This document shows, piece after piece, positions 32,051-40,656 of a stretch of 51,048 nucleotides of DNA. A program made the translations under genes and the position numbers. Under the pieces are notes generated by a model, which worked only from the letters and a program-made list of their open reading frames with translations, did no database searches and was not told the origin of the DNA. Each line of letters begins with the position of its first letter. The stretch's first letter is position 1. The DNA is from Candidatus Desulfaltia sp. (GTDB lineage: Bacteria > Desulfobacterota > Desulfobacteria > Desulfobacterales > ETH-SRB1): NCBI GenBank assembly GCA_030656555.1, contig JAUSPN010000005.1:1-51048 (forward strand). The letters run 5' to 3'.

Positions 32051-34228
32051 TTAGTTAATCCCTATAATCTTTCCTCCCTGATACACACAAAAACACACAA
32101 TCCATGCAAGAGACGTGCTGTATAGAATAGAGAAAAGCATCCACTTAAAGGCCCCGGTTTCCCGCCAGATAGTTCCCATTGTGGCAATACATGGAAGATA
32201 CAAAAGAACAAAGAGCATCATTGAAAAAGCGGAAAGAGGGGTCATGTTGGATTTGACAAGAGCACTCTGAAGAGCATCGGGCTCTTTTTCAACGGCATAA
32301 AGTATGCCCATCGAGCTGACAACGATTTCCTTTGCCACAACACCGGTAAGAAGGGCCACACTCCCGCGCCAGTCTATTCCCAGAGGCGCAAACAGAGGAG
32401 CAATGCTCTTGCCGATTTTTCCCATAAAAGATTTTTCCGTCTTTTCCGCTCTCCGGGCCATTATAAGTTTTGCTATGGCCATATCCTTTTTTTTCTCAAT
32501 TACATCTCTCTCAGATTTACCGGCAGCCGTAATTTCTGCCTCATATAAAGCTTCTACCCTGACAATTTCTGAAGCATAATCTAAAGAATACCGTATGTTC
32601 GCTGGAAATGCCGAAAGCACCCAAATAACAATGGAACCAACAAGTATCACGCCTCCTATCTTCTTTAAGAATATCTTGCCACGATCCCACATGTGAATCA
32701 ACAGGCTACTGATCATGGGCGCTCTGTATGGAGGCAGCTCCATTACAAACGGAGCATCAGCCCCTTTTAACAGAGTAGTCCTGAACAATCGTCCGGATAC
32801 AACGGAAATTATTATTCCGACAAGATAAACTGCAAATATTACCGTGCCGGCTTTTGCGCTGAAAAAGGCTCCGGCAAGAACTATATAAATAGGCAGTTTA
32901 GCCGAACAGGACATAAAGGGCGTAATAAGAATGGTAAGAATGCGGTCCTTTTCGCTCTCAAGAGTTCGGGCAGCTACTACAGCAGGAACATTGCAGCCAA
33001 ATCCCATAAGCATCGGTATAAAAGACTTTCCATGAAGACCGATAACATGCATTATTCTATCCATTAGAAAAGCCGCTCTTGCCATATAGCCTGTATCTTC
33101 AAAAATGGCTATACAGAAAAAAAGAATTAGAATATTAGGCAGGAAAATTATAACGCTCCCTACTCCGGGAATTATTCCATTTACAATGAGCTCTTTCAAA
33201 ACAGAGTCCGGCAGCAGGTTATTCATCCCTATGGCAAAAAGAGTAACCACCCTGTCGATCCACTCCATAGGATAGGCTCCCACAGAAAAGGTAAGCTGAA
33301 ACATAGCCCAGATAAATAGAATAAAGACAGGGAAACCTAAATACCGGTGCGTTAAAAAAAAGTCGATATTTCTGGATATATCAACACGATTTTGCGATGA
33401 ACTTGTAAGCGTCTTCTTTATTATCCCGGCAATAAAACCATACCGTTCATCGGTCATAACTATTTCAGGGTCATCATTAAAACGATCCATGAGGTGCGCG
33501 CGAAGCGCCTGAACCTCCTGAAGCAGATCATTCCTTTTGTCACCTGCCTTCAGGAGAATCCGTTCCGTTACGATTTTATCATTTTCAAGAAGTTTTATTG
33601 CCGTCCATCTCAAATTATAGGCAAGCTTTGCCTTAACTTTATTTTCAATAAAATCTTGAAGCTTAATAATCGCGTTTTCAATATCCTTGCTATATTTGAC
33701 CTTGCGTTTTTGCTGTATTTCTGCTGTTGACCCGGCAAGCTCAATGGCCTTTGTTAAAAGTGTATCAATCCCCTCATTTTTATTGCCCACTGTAAATACT
33801 ACAGGCAGGTCAAGCAGTTCGGAAAGCTTTTCAGCATCGATTTTGGTCCCCTTTGTCCGGGCAACATCCGCCATATTAAGGGCAAATATAACCCTGCAAT
33901 CAATTTCTCTTAACTGCGTCGCAAGATAAAGGCTTCGTTCCAGGTTGGATGCATCAATAATATCGATTACCACATCCGGACTTTCTTCAAGGACAAAATC
34001 CCTTGCGATTATCTCCTCGATGGAAAATGGCGTTAAACTGTAAGTTCCGGGAAGATCGACAATTTTAAGATCATAACCGTATTTGCTGATTAACCCCTCT
34101 TTTTTTTCAACCGTTACCCCCGGCCAGTTCCCAACCTTCTGCCTGGTTCCGGTAATATTGTTAAATATTGTTGTTTTGCCTGAATTCGGGTTACCTGCAA
34201 GAGCTATAGTTATACTCTTTTCATGCAT
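32051..34228 (-). CDS. feoB: Ferrous iron transport protein B
   Basis: FeoB is the inner-membrane Fe(II) transporter with a cytosolic GTPase domain. The 725-residue protein shows G1 GNPNSGKTT (12-20), switch I VGNWPGVTVEKKEG, G3 DLPGTYSLTPFS and G4 NMAD, then the gate domains with FLMDRIMHVIGLHGKSFIPM, MGFGCNVPAVVAARTLE and ILITPFMSCSAKLPIY containing the conserved core cysteines. It overlaps feoA by one base (TAATG). Length is typical of the anaerobe type. It is expected to be under Fur-type control, consistent with the fusion regulator encoded two genes upstream. Confidence 0.96.
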   Translation of the reverse strand: MHEKSITIALAGNPNSGKTTIFNNITGTRQKVGNWPGVTVEKKEGLISKYGYDLKIVDLPGTYSLTPFSIEEIIARDFVLEESPDVVIDIIDASNLERSLYLATQLREIDCRVIFALNMADVARTKGTKIDAEKLSELLDLPVVFTVGNKNEGIDTLLTKAIELAGSTAEIQQKRKVKYSKDIENAIIKLQDFIENKVKAKLAYNLRWTAIKLLENDKIVTERILLKAGDKRNDLLQEVQALRAHLMDRFNDDPEIVMTDERYGFIAGIIKKTLTSSSQNRVDISRNIDFFLTHRYLGFPVFILFIWAMFQLTFSVGAYPMEWIDRVVTLFAIGMNNLLPDSVLKELIVNGIIPGVGSVIIFLPNILILFFCIAIFEDTGYMARAAFLMDRIMHVIGLHGKSFIPMLMGFGCNVPAVVAARTLESEKDRILTILITPFMSCSAKLPIYIVLAGAFFSAKAGTVIFAVYLVGIIISVVSGRLFRTTLLKGADAPFVMELPPYRAPMISSLLIHMWDRGKIFLKKIGGVILVGSIVIWVLSAFPANIRYSLDYASEIVRVEALYEAEITAAGKSERDVIEKKKDMAIAKLIMARRAEKTEKSFMGKIGKSIAPLFAPLGIDWRGSVALLTGVVAKEIVVSSMGILYAVEKEPDALQSALVKSNMTPLSAFSMMLFVLLYLPCIATMGTIWRETGAFKWMLFSILYSTSLAWIVCFCVYQGGKIIGIN

Positions 34229-34473
34229 TATAAAAAATCCTGTTTAACATCATCGACTGTTATTTGGGCAGCCTCTTCAACGCGAAGGGATATATGATAG
34301 CCCTTTACTATCAATTCAAGCGGATCTTTAAGGGGCGCATATTTTTCAACATATACCCGGGTTCCCTTAAGAAAACCCATTTCTCTTATCCTTCTTTGCA
34401 AAACGCCAGTACCGCCCATGGCGGATATTATTCCGCTTTGCCCCGCTTTCATTTCACTCAACAGCATATTCAA
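34228..34473 (-). CDS. feoA: Ferrous iron transport protein A
   Basis: FeoA is a small cytosolic SH3-like protein needed for FeoB function. The 81-residue protein has the usual MKAGQSGIISAMGG start of the fold, RRIREMGFLKGTRVYVEKYA and PLKDPLELIVKGYHISLRVE. It shares its stop with the feoB start. A second FeoA-like domain is fused to the upstream regulator. Confidence 0.92.
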   Translation of the reverse strand: MNMLLSEMKAGQSGIISAMGGTGVLQRRIREMGFLKGTRVYVEKYAPLKDPLELIVKGYHISLRVEEAAQITVDDVKQDFL

Positions 34474-34519
34474 CTCTCCGTATTAGCTCCGTGTTATCAT
34501 TGGTGGTTTCGCAAAAAGC

Positions 34520-35194
34520 CTAAACCGGGCAACAAAGTATTTTCTGCGACAGGCCGCGCCCCAATACGTAACGATTGCAATCTATTGCAATAACCACCGG
34601 CCCCTTCCCGATATTTGTGATCACATCTATTGTATCTCCGATCTTCAAACCCATTGACAATAAACGCATGCGCGCGGCTGTGTTACCTGTAAAATCTTTG
34701 ATAACAAGCTGTTCACCCTGTTTAGCCATAACAAGCGGTATTGTCTGTTTTCGCTCTTTAAGACATTGAGAGCATATACCATAAATCTCCATCTTGTGCT
34801 GAAGCATGTGAAAATCATGGTTTTCGGCTATCTGTACCTGCAAAAGCTCAAGCCGCTTATCGTTAAACTCAATAATTCTTCTACATTTTGTGCAGATCAT
34901 ATGATCATGGTGCTGGCATAAATGTCTGTGTTCATACCTCACAAGCCCATTATCAAACTTATTTGCCTGAGCAAAACCAAAGCGGCACATAAGTTTTATG
35001 GTGTCTCTTACAAAATCGGGCTCAAAATGAAATTCCTTGTCCTCAAGAATCTGAACCAGTTCGCCGATGGTAACGTGGCGTTCTGTTTTCAAAAAAACGT
35101 CAAGGATCTTGAATCTGTCCTCAAAATTATCAACAAGCTCCTGCTTAAAAAGCTTTTCAAACTGCTGTTTTTCCTGATTGTGGATCTGTTTCAT
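34520..35194 (-). CDS. Fur-family regulator fused to a C-terminal FeoA domain
   Basis: The 224-residue protein has two parts. Residues 1-150 are a Fur-type repressor: a winged helix (about 25-85) and a metal-binding dimer domain with HHDHMICTKC (95-104) and CSQC (141-144), i.e. both structural-zinc CxxC pairs. Residues about 153-224 are a FeoA SH3-like domain (MRLLSMGLKIGDTIDVITNI ... GPVVIAIDCNRYVLGRG). It stands 46 bp upstream of feoA-feoB, so it probably senses iron and controls this operon. Fur and FeoA in one chain is unusual compared with E. coli; related DtxR/IdeR proteins carry a similar C-terminal SH3 domain. Confidence 0.88.
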   Translation of the reverse strand: MKQIHNQEKQQFEKLFKQELVDNFEDRFKILDVFLKTERHVTIGELVQILEDKEFHFEPDFVRDTIKLMCRFGFAQANKFDNGLVRYEHRHLCQHHDHMICTKCRRIIEFNDKRLELLQVQIAENHDFHMLQHKMEIYGICSQCLKERKQTIPLVMAKQGEQLVIKDFTGNTAARMRLLSMGLKIGDTIDVITNIGKGPVVIAIDCNRYVLGRGLSQKILCCPV

Positions 35195-35204
35195 GTTTGT
35201 TCTA

Positions 35205-35228
35205 TGATAAATTCTTAAAAAGTCATTT
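35205..35228. repeat. Solo end of the hairpin element family upstream of the Fur-FeoA gene
   Basis: TGATAAATTCTTAAAAAGTC plus ATTT matches the left end of the 28723-28915 element with two mismatches. It overlaps the 68-bp leader of the Fur-FeoA gene, just downstream of a TATAAT box on the minus strand (35239-35244) that may drive the feo operon. Confidence 0.5.
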
Positions 35229-35262
35229 TGGAATTGGCATTATAAAACTTCGATCAGCACAT

Positions 35263-35508
35263 CTACCTGCTCAACCCCGGTATGTCGTATGTAGTGCATG
35301 AGCCGGATGAACATTGCCTTGTCTTAACGCCTCCCTCTTGACCTTTGCCTGAACCACTGCTCATGGAATAGTTGGTTGTGCTGATAACTCGCTCAAATTC
35401 CTCGGACTTACATTTAGGACATCTAAGCTCAAGCTCTTCATCTTGACTCATTACAAGCAGCTCAAAATATTCCTGGCATTTTAAACATTTAAATTCATAT
35501 ATCGGCAT
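35263..35508 (-). CDS. FmdB family zinc-ribbon protein
   Basis: The 81-residue protein starts MPIYEFKCLKCQEYFE and has the CxxC pairs C8/C11 and C30/C33 of the FmdB/CxxC_CXXC_SSSS putative regulatory family, followed by a serine/glycine-rich tail (SSGSGKGQ). Function in the family is not established; zinc binding is expected. It lies 12 bp downstream of the APS-kinase-like gene on the same strand. Confidence 0.88.
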   Translation of the reverse strand: MPIYEFKCLKCQEYFELLVMSQDEELELRCPKCKSEEFERVISTTNYSMSSGSGKGQEGGVKTRQCSSGSCTTYDIPGLSR

Positions 35509-35520
35509 AGCTACTCTCCT

Positions 35521-36129
35521 TTAAAATATATCTGGAGTCCATTGATTAATGTATCGCCTAATTGCCTCTTTAACTTTAAGGGCATTATCCATAGCAGTTC
35601 CAGTGCTGTTATCGATAACGATTTCAGCCTCCGGGTTTTCTTCGTATTCGACATCCACTCCGATTACAGGCCCCAGATCTTCGAACTGAGGCCCTCTTTC
35701 TTTTCGTTCCAGCGCCCGATGATACATTTGTGCTGCCACCAGACCTTTCTCGCGTTTAGATTCCCTTTCAATACAGATTGAAAGAGGGCATCTGACCATC
35801 ACCTCTATAAACCGTTTGATCTTTTTTCTCGCTGTTTCCCGGTATGATCGTTTGTGGGCGGTCGCATCTATGACTACATTGGTTCCGTTTTGTACACGTT
35901 CTGTTGCAAAATCAACCAGTTTCCCATAAACAAAATCACGTTCTTTGTCCGTATATTCAGGATTCCTGACATACTGCCTTCGTATAGCATCCATCTCAAG
36001 GCGTTCGCATGTTATACCATAATCAGTCAACATATCAAAAACAAGTTGCGACAGCCTGCTTTTTCCGGAGCACGGAAGTCCGGTGAACCAGACAGCCCAT
36101 CCTTTATTCGAGGTATCGGTTGATTTCAT
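35521..36129 (-). CDS. Adenylylsulfate-kinase-like P-loop kinase
   Basis: The 202-residue protein has the P-loop GLPCSGKS (17-24), DAIRRQYVRNPEYTDKERDF, VVIDATAHKRSYRETARKK and VRCPLSICIERESKREKGLV, the general plan of CysC-type kinases that phosphorylate adenylylsulfate to PAPS. The usual ISP(Y/F)RxxR acceptor loop is replaced by ATAHKRSYRETAR, so the substrate may differ. Its first 26 bp overlap the upstream APH-fold kinase gene, indicating a coupled pair. A dissimilatory sulfate reducer would not need PAPS, which adds to the doubt. Confidence 0.78.
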   Translation of the reverse strand: MKSTDTSNKGWAVWFTGLPCSGKSRLSQLVFDMLTDYGITCERLEMDAIRRQYVRNPEYTDKERDFVYGKLVDFATERVQNGTNVVIDATAHKRSYRETARKKIKRFIEVMVRCPLSICIERESKREKGLVAAQMYHRALERKERGPQFEDLGPVIGVDVEYEENPEAEIVIDNSTGTAMDNALKVKEAIRRYINQWTPDIF

Positions 36130-37186
36130 TTATATTCACTGTTTCTGTCGCCAAAATGTTTCTTGTAAAGTTAAAAAGCTTTTTGCGTATATCTGCGGGA
36201 TGATTTGGATACCATTCAGGGGAAGCTATTACAAGACATCTGAAAGCATAAAAGGGTTGTATGACTTTAAAGATTTCCTGATCTTTTGTCTTTTCCAAAT
36301 AGGCAGTCATAAAAATATCATGCAGTTTTTTGTAGTGACCATCTAATTTGCCATGCTTTAGTAGAGAATAGAGCAGATAATTGATACTCAATGTGGAAAC
36401 ATCATCTGCTGCCTCTCCGTATTCTCCTCTGCTTCTGTCAAATGTAGAAAAATCTGTCCCTTTTCTAAATTTTATATTCCATGGGTGAAAATCTCCATGT
36501 TCACGGCAAAGGCGATGGGTATACTGTTTTAGCTTCCAGCGCCATTCAACACAACGTTTTTCAATATCACAAAAAGCAGTGCCTGGGGAAAAATTATAAT
36601 TTTTTGGATATCCATCGATAATACCCATTATGCATTCGCCATGCCCTATATGCTCTCTAATTTTTCTTGTATAAAGATCCGGTTCATCTTTTTTTTGGCT
36701 GTGAATCTCTGCCAGATACTCGCCAAGCACCCTTGCTCTTTCCATATCAAGATCTGTTAGAGGCTCATTATTAAGGCGTTTTAAATCCAAATAATAGTCG
36801 GTTCCCTCGACCTTTTCTGTCAGCAGAAAATAGATATTTGCGTCACGAACAGAACGAGCCAGCCCTTGGGTGTTAAAATATCCGATATCAAGGGGATGAG
36901 CGTGTTTAGGAAGGCGCTGGCCGGCATCATACTGAAACATCAAAACATTAGCCCGGTCCCACAGGTACTGGTGGCCGTATTTATCCTTTCGCATTGTAGA
37001 AAAGACTACCGATCTATCTTGACCTTCTTTACTAAAGGTAACCAGAAATGTATCACCATATCCTAGCTTTTTTATTGTATCAGTAAAGGTCCCGAGCTTT
37101 TTGACTCTAAGAACTTCAAGTTTTCCACCAAAACGTTCTTCAAGGTATTTCTTTAGTGATTCGGTCTTGATAGGTATTGTTTCCAT
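36104..37186 (-). CDS. APH-fold small-molecule phosphotransferase
   Basis: The 360-residue protein has the aminoglycoside-phosphotransferase (protein-kinase-like) core: the catalytic loop HGDFHPWN (230-237) and the metal-binding FDRSRGEYGEAADDVS with D250. The N-terminal lobe (VFSTMRKDKYGHQYLWDRAN) differs from true aminoglycoside kinases, so a resistance role is unlikely. It is coupled to the APS-kinase-like gene, and the two probably act in one pathway on an unidentified small molecule or cell-surface precursor. GGAAAGGAAAC precedes the ATG. Confidence 0.75.
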   Translation of the reverse strand: METIPIKTESLKKYLEERFGGKLEVLRVKKLGTFTDTIKKLGYGDTFLVTFSKEGQDRSVVFSTMRKDKYGHQYLWDRANVLMFQYDAGQRLPKHAHPLDIGYFNTQGLARSVRDANIYFLLTEKVEGTDYYLDLKRLNNEPLTDLDMERARVLGEYLAEIHSQKKDEPDLYTRKIREHIGHGECIMGIIDGYPKNYNFSPGTAFCDIEKRCVEWRWKLKQYTHRLCREHGDFHPWNIKFRKGTDFSTFDRSRGEYGEAADDVSTLSINYLLYSLLKHGKLDGHYKKLHDIFMTAYLEKTKDQEIFKVIQPFYAFRCLVIASPEWYPNHPADIRKKLFNFTRNILATETVNINEINRYLE

Positions 37187-37483
37187 TGTTTCCTTTCCTT
37201 ACCAGAGCATTAAAGCCGGCCGGAATATTAATGATAATCACAACTCACCGTTCTTGCAAGCCCATTGCCGGGCTCGAATTAAAGAAAGGCGATATGCCTG
37301 AAGCGGATTAACCGCAAGAATATATTGCACAACAATAGGGATATGTAAAGTTTCTTGCGCAGGTGTTGCAATAAAGCAGTATCTTATGTTATGAAAGTAT
37401 GATTAGCGGACATTTAGAGACCTTTGCAAAACGCCCCGTCCGCTTGCGGCGGGAAGTTTCATATCTTAACAAGGAGCCATTGC
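37187..37483. other. Divergent region between the APH-fold kinase and PfkB genes
   Basis: No gene is seen. It contains GAGACCTTTGCAAAACG (about 37419-37435), a terminal sequence of a repeat family common in such genomes, followed by CGTCCGCTTGCGGCGGG. A TTGCAA/TTATGA pair with 17-bp spacing near 37366-37395 might be the pfkB-type gene promoter, weakly. Confidence 0.35.
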
Positions 37484-38407
37484 ATGAAAATATTTACTTC
37501 AGGATCCCTGGCTTATGATTATATAATGGATTTTCCAGGAAAATTTGAGGATCATATATTACCTGAGAAAATACATATTATAAATGTATGCTTTACGGTT
37601 AACGGCATTACCGAGAAATTTGGAGGCACGGCAGGAAATATTGCTTATAGCCTTTCCCTGTTAGGAGAGAAGCCGCTAATCTTAGCAACTGCTGGTAAAG
37701 ATTTTGACGACTATGAAACCTGGCTGCGTCAACATAACCTTTCAACTGCAGGAATTCGGAAAATTCAGGAAGAATTCACTGCAGGCGCTTATATTACAAC
37801 GGACAAATCAGATAACCAGATTACAGGCTTTAACCCCGGAGCAATGAAATACCCCTCGCTCTATAATTTTGACGAAATTAAGCAGGAAAAAGCGATTGCA
37901 ATTATAGCTCCGGGCAACATCGAAGACATGATAAGCTACAGCAGCACTTACAAGAAATACAGCGTGCCGTATATCTTTGACCCTGGACAGACTATTCCCG
38001 CACTGTCAGGAGACCAGATGGCAGATATAATTACCGGCTCCGAAATGTTGATATCAAATGACTATGAGCTGGAACTGATAAAGAAAGCTACTAAACTTGA
38101 AAGTTCAGATCTTCTTAAAATGACAAAGTGTATTATTACAACCCTGGGCGAAAGCGGCTCGATAGTCTATTTTCAGGGCCAGGAGACAAAAATACCATCA
38201 GCAAAAGCAAGTGTTTTGTCTGACCCTACAGGTGCGGGCGATGCCTACCGTGCAGGAATGATTAAGGGTATGGTAACTGAAAAAGATCTGATAACTTCCG
38301 CAAAGATGGGAGCAACATGTGCCAGTTTTTCGGTCGAGCACCACGGCACCCAGGAGCATAAGTTCACACAGGAAGATTTCTGGAGCCGTTATAAAACCAA
38401 CTTTTAA
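37484..38407 (+). CDS. PfkB-family carbohydrate/nucleoside kinase
   Basis: With ATG 37484, preceded by AAGGAG, the protein has 307 residues and starts MKIFTSGSLAYDYIMDFPGK, typical of adenosine/ribokinase-type enzymes. GGTAGNIAYSLSLLGE binds substrate, and DPTGAGDAYRAG (247-258) is the PfkB signature with catalytic D253 and anion hole GAGD. The branch resembles PfkB proteins annotated as adenosine kinase-like in anaerobes; the phosphate acceptor is not certain. The longer frame from 37424 would include repeat sequence and is rejected. Confidence 0.88.
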   Translation: MKIFTSGSLAYDYIMDFPGKFEDHILPEKIHIINVCFTVNGITEKFGGTAGNIAYSLSLLGEKPLILATAGKDFDDYETWLRQHNLSTAGIRKIQEEFTAGAYITTDKSDNQITGFNPGAMKYPSLYNFDEIKQEKAIAIIAPGNIEDMISYSSTYKKYSVPYIFDPGQTIPALSGDQMADIITGSEMLISNDYELELIKKATKLESSDLLKMTKCIITTLGESGSIVYFQGQETKIPSAKASVLSDPTGAGDAYRAGMIKGMVTEKDLITSAKMGATCASFSVEHHGTQEHKFTQEDFWSRYKTNF

Positions 38408-38423
38408 AGAAGCTTAAAAGGGG

Positions 38424-39956
38424 TCAAGCTTCCATTACAGGCAATGTTATCACAAATCGCGCGCCTTGGCCATCAGAGTGTTTAAGTATTAACTTGCCGC
38501 CGTGTTTCTGTATAATTTCGTGGCAAATGTATAACCCAAGACCTGTTCCCTTGCCCACCTCTTTTGTAGTAAAAAACGGTTTAAAGATATCCTGTCGATG
38601 AGATTCTGAAATGCCCGGGCCGTTATCTTCGCACTCAAAAACAACCTGCTTTGTATCATTATCAAAGCGGGTTGTAAGCGATATTAGTCCTTTTTTCCCT
38701 TCAACAGCCTGAATTCCATTTTTAATAATGTTCATTGCTACCTGGCCTAAATTGGCAAAATTTCCCCGGACATCCGGCAAATCCGGATCATAATTTTCAA
38801 GTATTTCTATATCGCGTTCCTTATACTGATTATATAGTATCCTTAAAGCATCCTGTATTACCGAATTTAGATTGACAGCTTCCTCATATGTTTGAGTCTG
38901 CCTGGAAAGCCCCAAAAGGCTTGCAACTATCGACTTTGCTCTGCCCAGCTCTTTGTCTGCAAACCTGAGATCATCTATCAGATACTGGTCCAAAAGCTTA
39001 CTGTCATCCAGTTGAGATAGATCCTCTATTGTGGATTGCACAAGGCTTGTAACACTTGCAAGCGGATTATTCAGCTCATGGGCGGTCCCTGCCACCAGTT
39101 GTCCGATTGCGGCGAGACTTTCAGAACGTATCAGTTGTTCCTGTGTCCGTTCTTTTTCAGACAAAGCCTCTTGAAGAGCGAACGTCCTTTCTTTAACCTT
39201 TTTTTCAAGGTTTTTGTTAAGATCATCAATCAGTTTGTAAGAGTGCGCATTTTCAACTGCCAGAGCGCACTGGCTGGCAAGTGTTTCAAAAAGATCCATG
39301 TCCTCAGGTGTAAAAAGATCTCCAGAAAGCTTTTCACCAAGCACAATAAAACCGTTTAATCTTTTTTCAAAAATCATTGGAAGAACTATCTGGGCATATA
39401 GCCTCTCCATATCTGAAAGCACATCCTGGATATCAGGCTCGCCTGATCTATGTAGAAGTTTTTTCCTTATAATCGGCTGTTTTTCCCTTTTAACATATTG
39501 AATAAGAAAATCACTACCGGTCATTGATATAGAACTTACAAAATTACAATATTTCCCCCGAGCCGCAAAATGTTTGCAACCAGATTCCGATAAATCGCAT
39601 AAAAACAGGCCGCAGTAGTCGACCTTCATTACATTTACAACCGTATCCATAAGAAGCTTGGCAATTCCATCAAGATTAAGAACAGAGGCTATCATCCGGC
39701 TTACATCTTTGATGGTTTTTTGATAATCATATTTTCCTTTTGAAAAGATGTTATCTATCACCCCCTGTATTTTTGCTTTTAGAGGCCCGATTGCAAAGGC
39801 AATCAAAAGAAAAAAGAGCAGATGAAAAAATATTGAATCGGAAAAGTCAAAATCCGTAAAAAGCCTGTTTGCGAAAAGAATAATAAGAGCATATATGCAG
39901 GTAAGCAGCGCTGTTATCAGCGAGTAAACCAGGCTCTTTTTGATAAGTATCCCCAT
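38424..39956 (-). CDS. GAF sensor histidine kinase, 5'-truncated
   Basis: From ATG 39956 the protein has 510 residues: two membrane helices, a linker, a GAF domain (about 80-235), a coiled coil (245-280), the dimerisation domain with H293 in GTAHELNNPLAS and an ATPase domain (DNGPGISES, FFTTKEVGKGTGLGLYICHE). The frame stays open upstream of this ATG and reads GWIFTFIPLVVFATGLFKHD then LLDMGILIKKSLVYS, the normal end of a larger multi-helix N-terminal sensor domain. That extension has no start codon and runs into the IS200-type element at about 40029. The gene has evidently lost its 5' part; the remaining ATG may or may not be used. Confidence 0.82.
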   Translation of the reverse strand: MGILIKKSLVYSLITALLTCIYALIILFANRLFTDFDFSDSIFFHLLFFLLIAFAIGPLKAKIQGVIDNIFSKGKYDYQKTIKDVSRMIASVLNLDGIAKLLMDTVVNVMKVDYCGLFLCDLSESGCKHFAARGKYCNFVSSISMTGSDFLIQYVKREKQPIIRKKLLHRSGEPDIQDVLSDMERLYAQIVLPMIFEKRLNGFIVLGEKLSGDLFTPEDMDLFETLASQCALAVENAHSYKLIDDLNKNLEKKVKERTFALQEALSEKERTQEQLIRSESLAAIGQLVAGTAHELNNPLASVTSLVQSTIEDLSQLDDSKLLDQYLIDDLRFADKELGRAKSIVASLLGLSRQTQTYEEAVNLNSVIQDALRILYNQYKERDIEILENYDPDLPDVRGNFANLGQVAMNIIKNGIQAVEGKKGLISLTTRFDNDTKQVVFECEDNGPGISESHRQDIFKPFFTTKEVGKGTGLGLYICHEIIQKHGGKLILKHSDGQGARFVITLPVMEA

Positions 39957-40071
39957 ATCGAGCAGATCATGCTTAAAAAGGCCTGTTGCAAAAACAACAA
40001 GAGGAATAAAGGTAAATATCCAACCCCAGAGGGGCTGGCTTTGGAATAACCCCTGGAAGGGGATGAAACTG

Positions 40072-40656
40072 CCTTGCCTCCTGAGGGGGCAAGGATGAGT
40101 TGTCCCAAACTCTGATTAAAATAATTTTTGCTGTCGTTCTTCTTTACGTTCTTTGTCCTCTTGATATTTTACATATTTTCGGATCATTTCTGAATCCAAA
40201 CCGACTGTATCAACACAGTACCCTCTGGACCAGAAATGATTGCCCCAATAGGGCTTTTCTTTGAGATGGCGAAATTTGTTCAGTATTCTTATTGCTGTTC
40301 TACCTTTGACCGTTCCAACATAATCTGATATTGATTCTTTCGGAGGAACCATTACCAGAATATGTACATGATCTATGCGAACATTTAATTCTACGATTTC
40401 ACACTTCAATTGCTCTGAAAATACCCTGATACAGTTGTTGACCTCATCAGCTATTTCCCCCGCTATGACTCGGTATCTGTATTTCGGAGTCCAAAGCATA
40501 TGATACTGGCAATGCCAAATGGTTTGTGATAGTTTTCGAAAACGACTCATTTGTTACTCCTTTCCTGATGCTGTTGGGACAACTCAGGTCTGGATGTAAC
40601 AATGGGTCGTTCAAAAGGCAAAGCCAATGAACTCTGACCTTGCCCTGAGGGCAAGG
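40072..40656 (-). mobile_element. IS200-type insertion sequence (approximate limits)
   Basis: A lone TnpA gene is flanked by similar hairpins: CCTTGCCC-TGA-GGGCAAGG (40638-40656) and CCTTGCCTCC-TGA-GGGGGCAAGG (40072-40094). Inside them TGAGTTGTCCCAA occurs on both sides in inverted orientation (about 40572-40585 and 40096-40108). Subterminal hairpins are the hallmark of IS200/IS605 ends. No tnpB is present. Exact ends and target tetranucleotide are unresolved. Confidence 0.7.
40116..40550 (-). CDS. tnpA: IS200/IS605 family Y1 transposase TnpA
   Basis: The 144-residue protein is full length for a TnpA single-strand transposase. HCQYHMLWTPKYRYRVI begins the fold; the HUH pair is H61/H63 in DHVHILV; the nucleophile is Y126 or Y129 in MIRKYVKYQ. 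Y1 transposases excise and insert single-stranded DNA at hairpin ends. Both end hairpins are present nearby, so the element may be functional. Confidence 0.95.
   Translation of the reverse strand: MSRFRKLSQTIWHCQYHMLWTPKYRYRVIAGEIADEVNNCIRVFSEQLKCEIVELNVRIDHVHILVMVPPKESISDYVGTVKGRTAIRILNKFRHLKEKPYWGNHFWSRGYCVDTVGLDSEMIRKYVKYQEDKERKEERQQKLF

Noticed and set aside
36104-37186. Aminoglycoside resistance gene
   Set aside because: The catalytic loop is APH-type, but the N-lobe and the coupled APS-kinase-like partner do not match resistance enzymes.
39917-40108. Minus-strand 63-codon frame overlapping the truncated kinase start
   Set aside because: It is in a different frame from the kinase; the kinase-like continuation lies in the frame of the ATG at 39956 instead.
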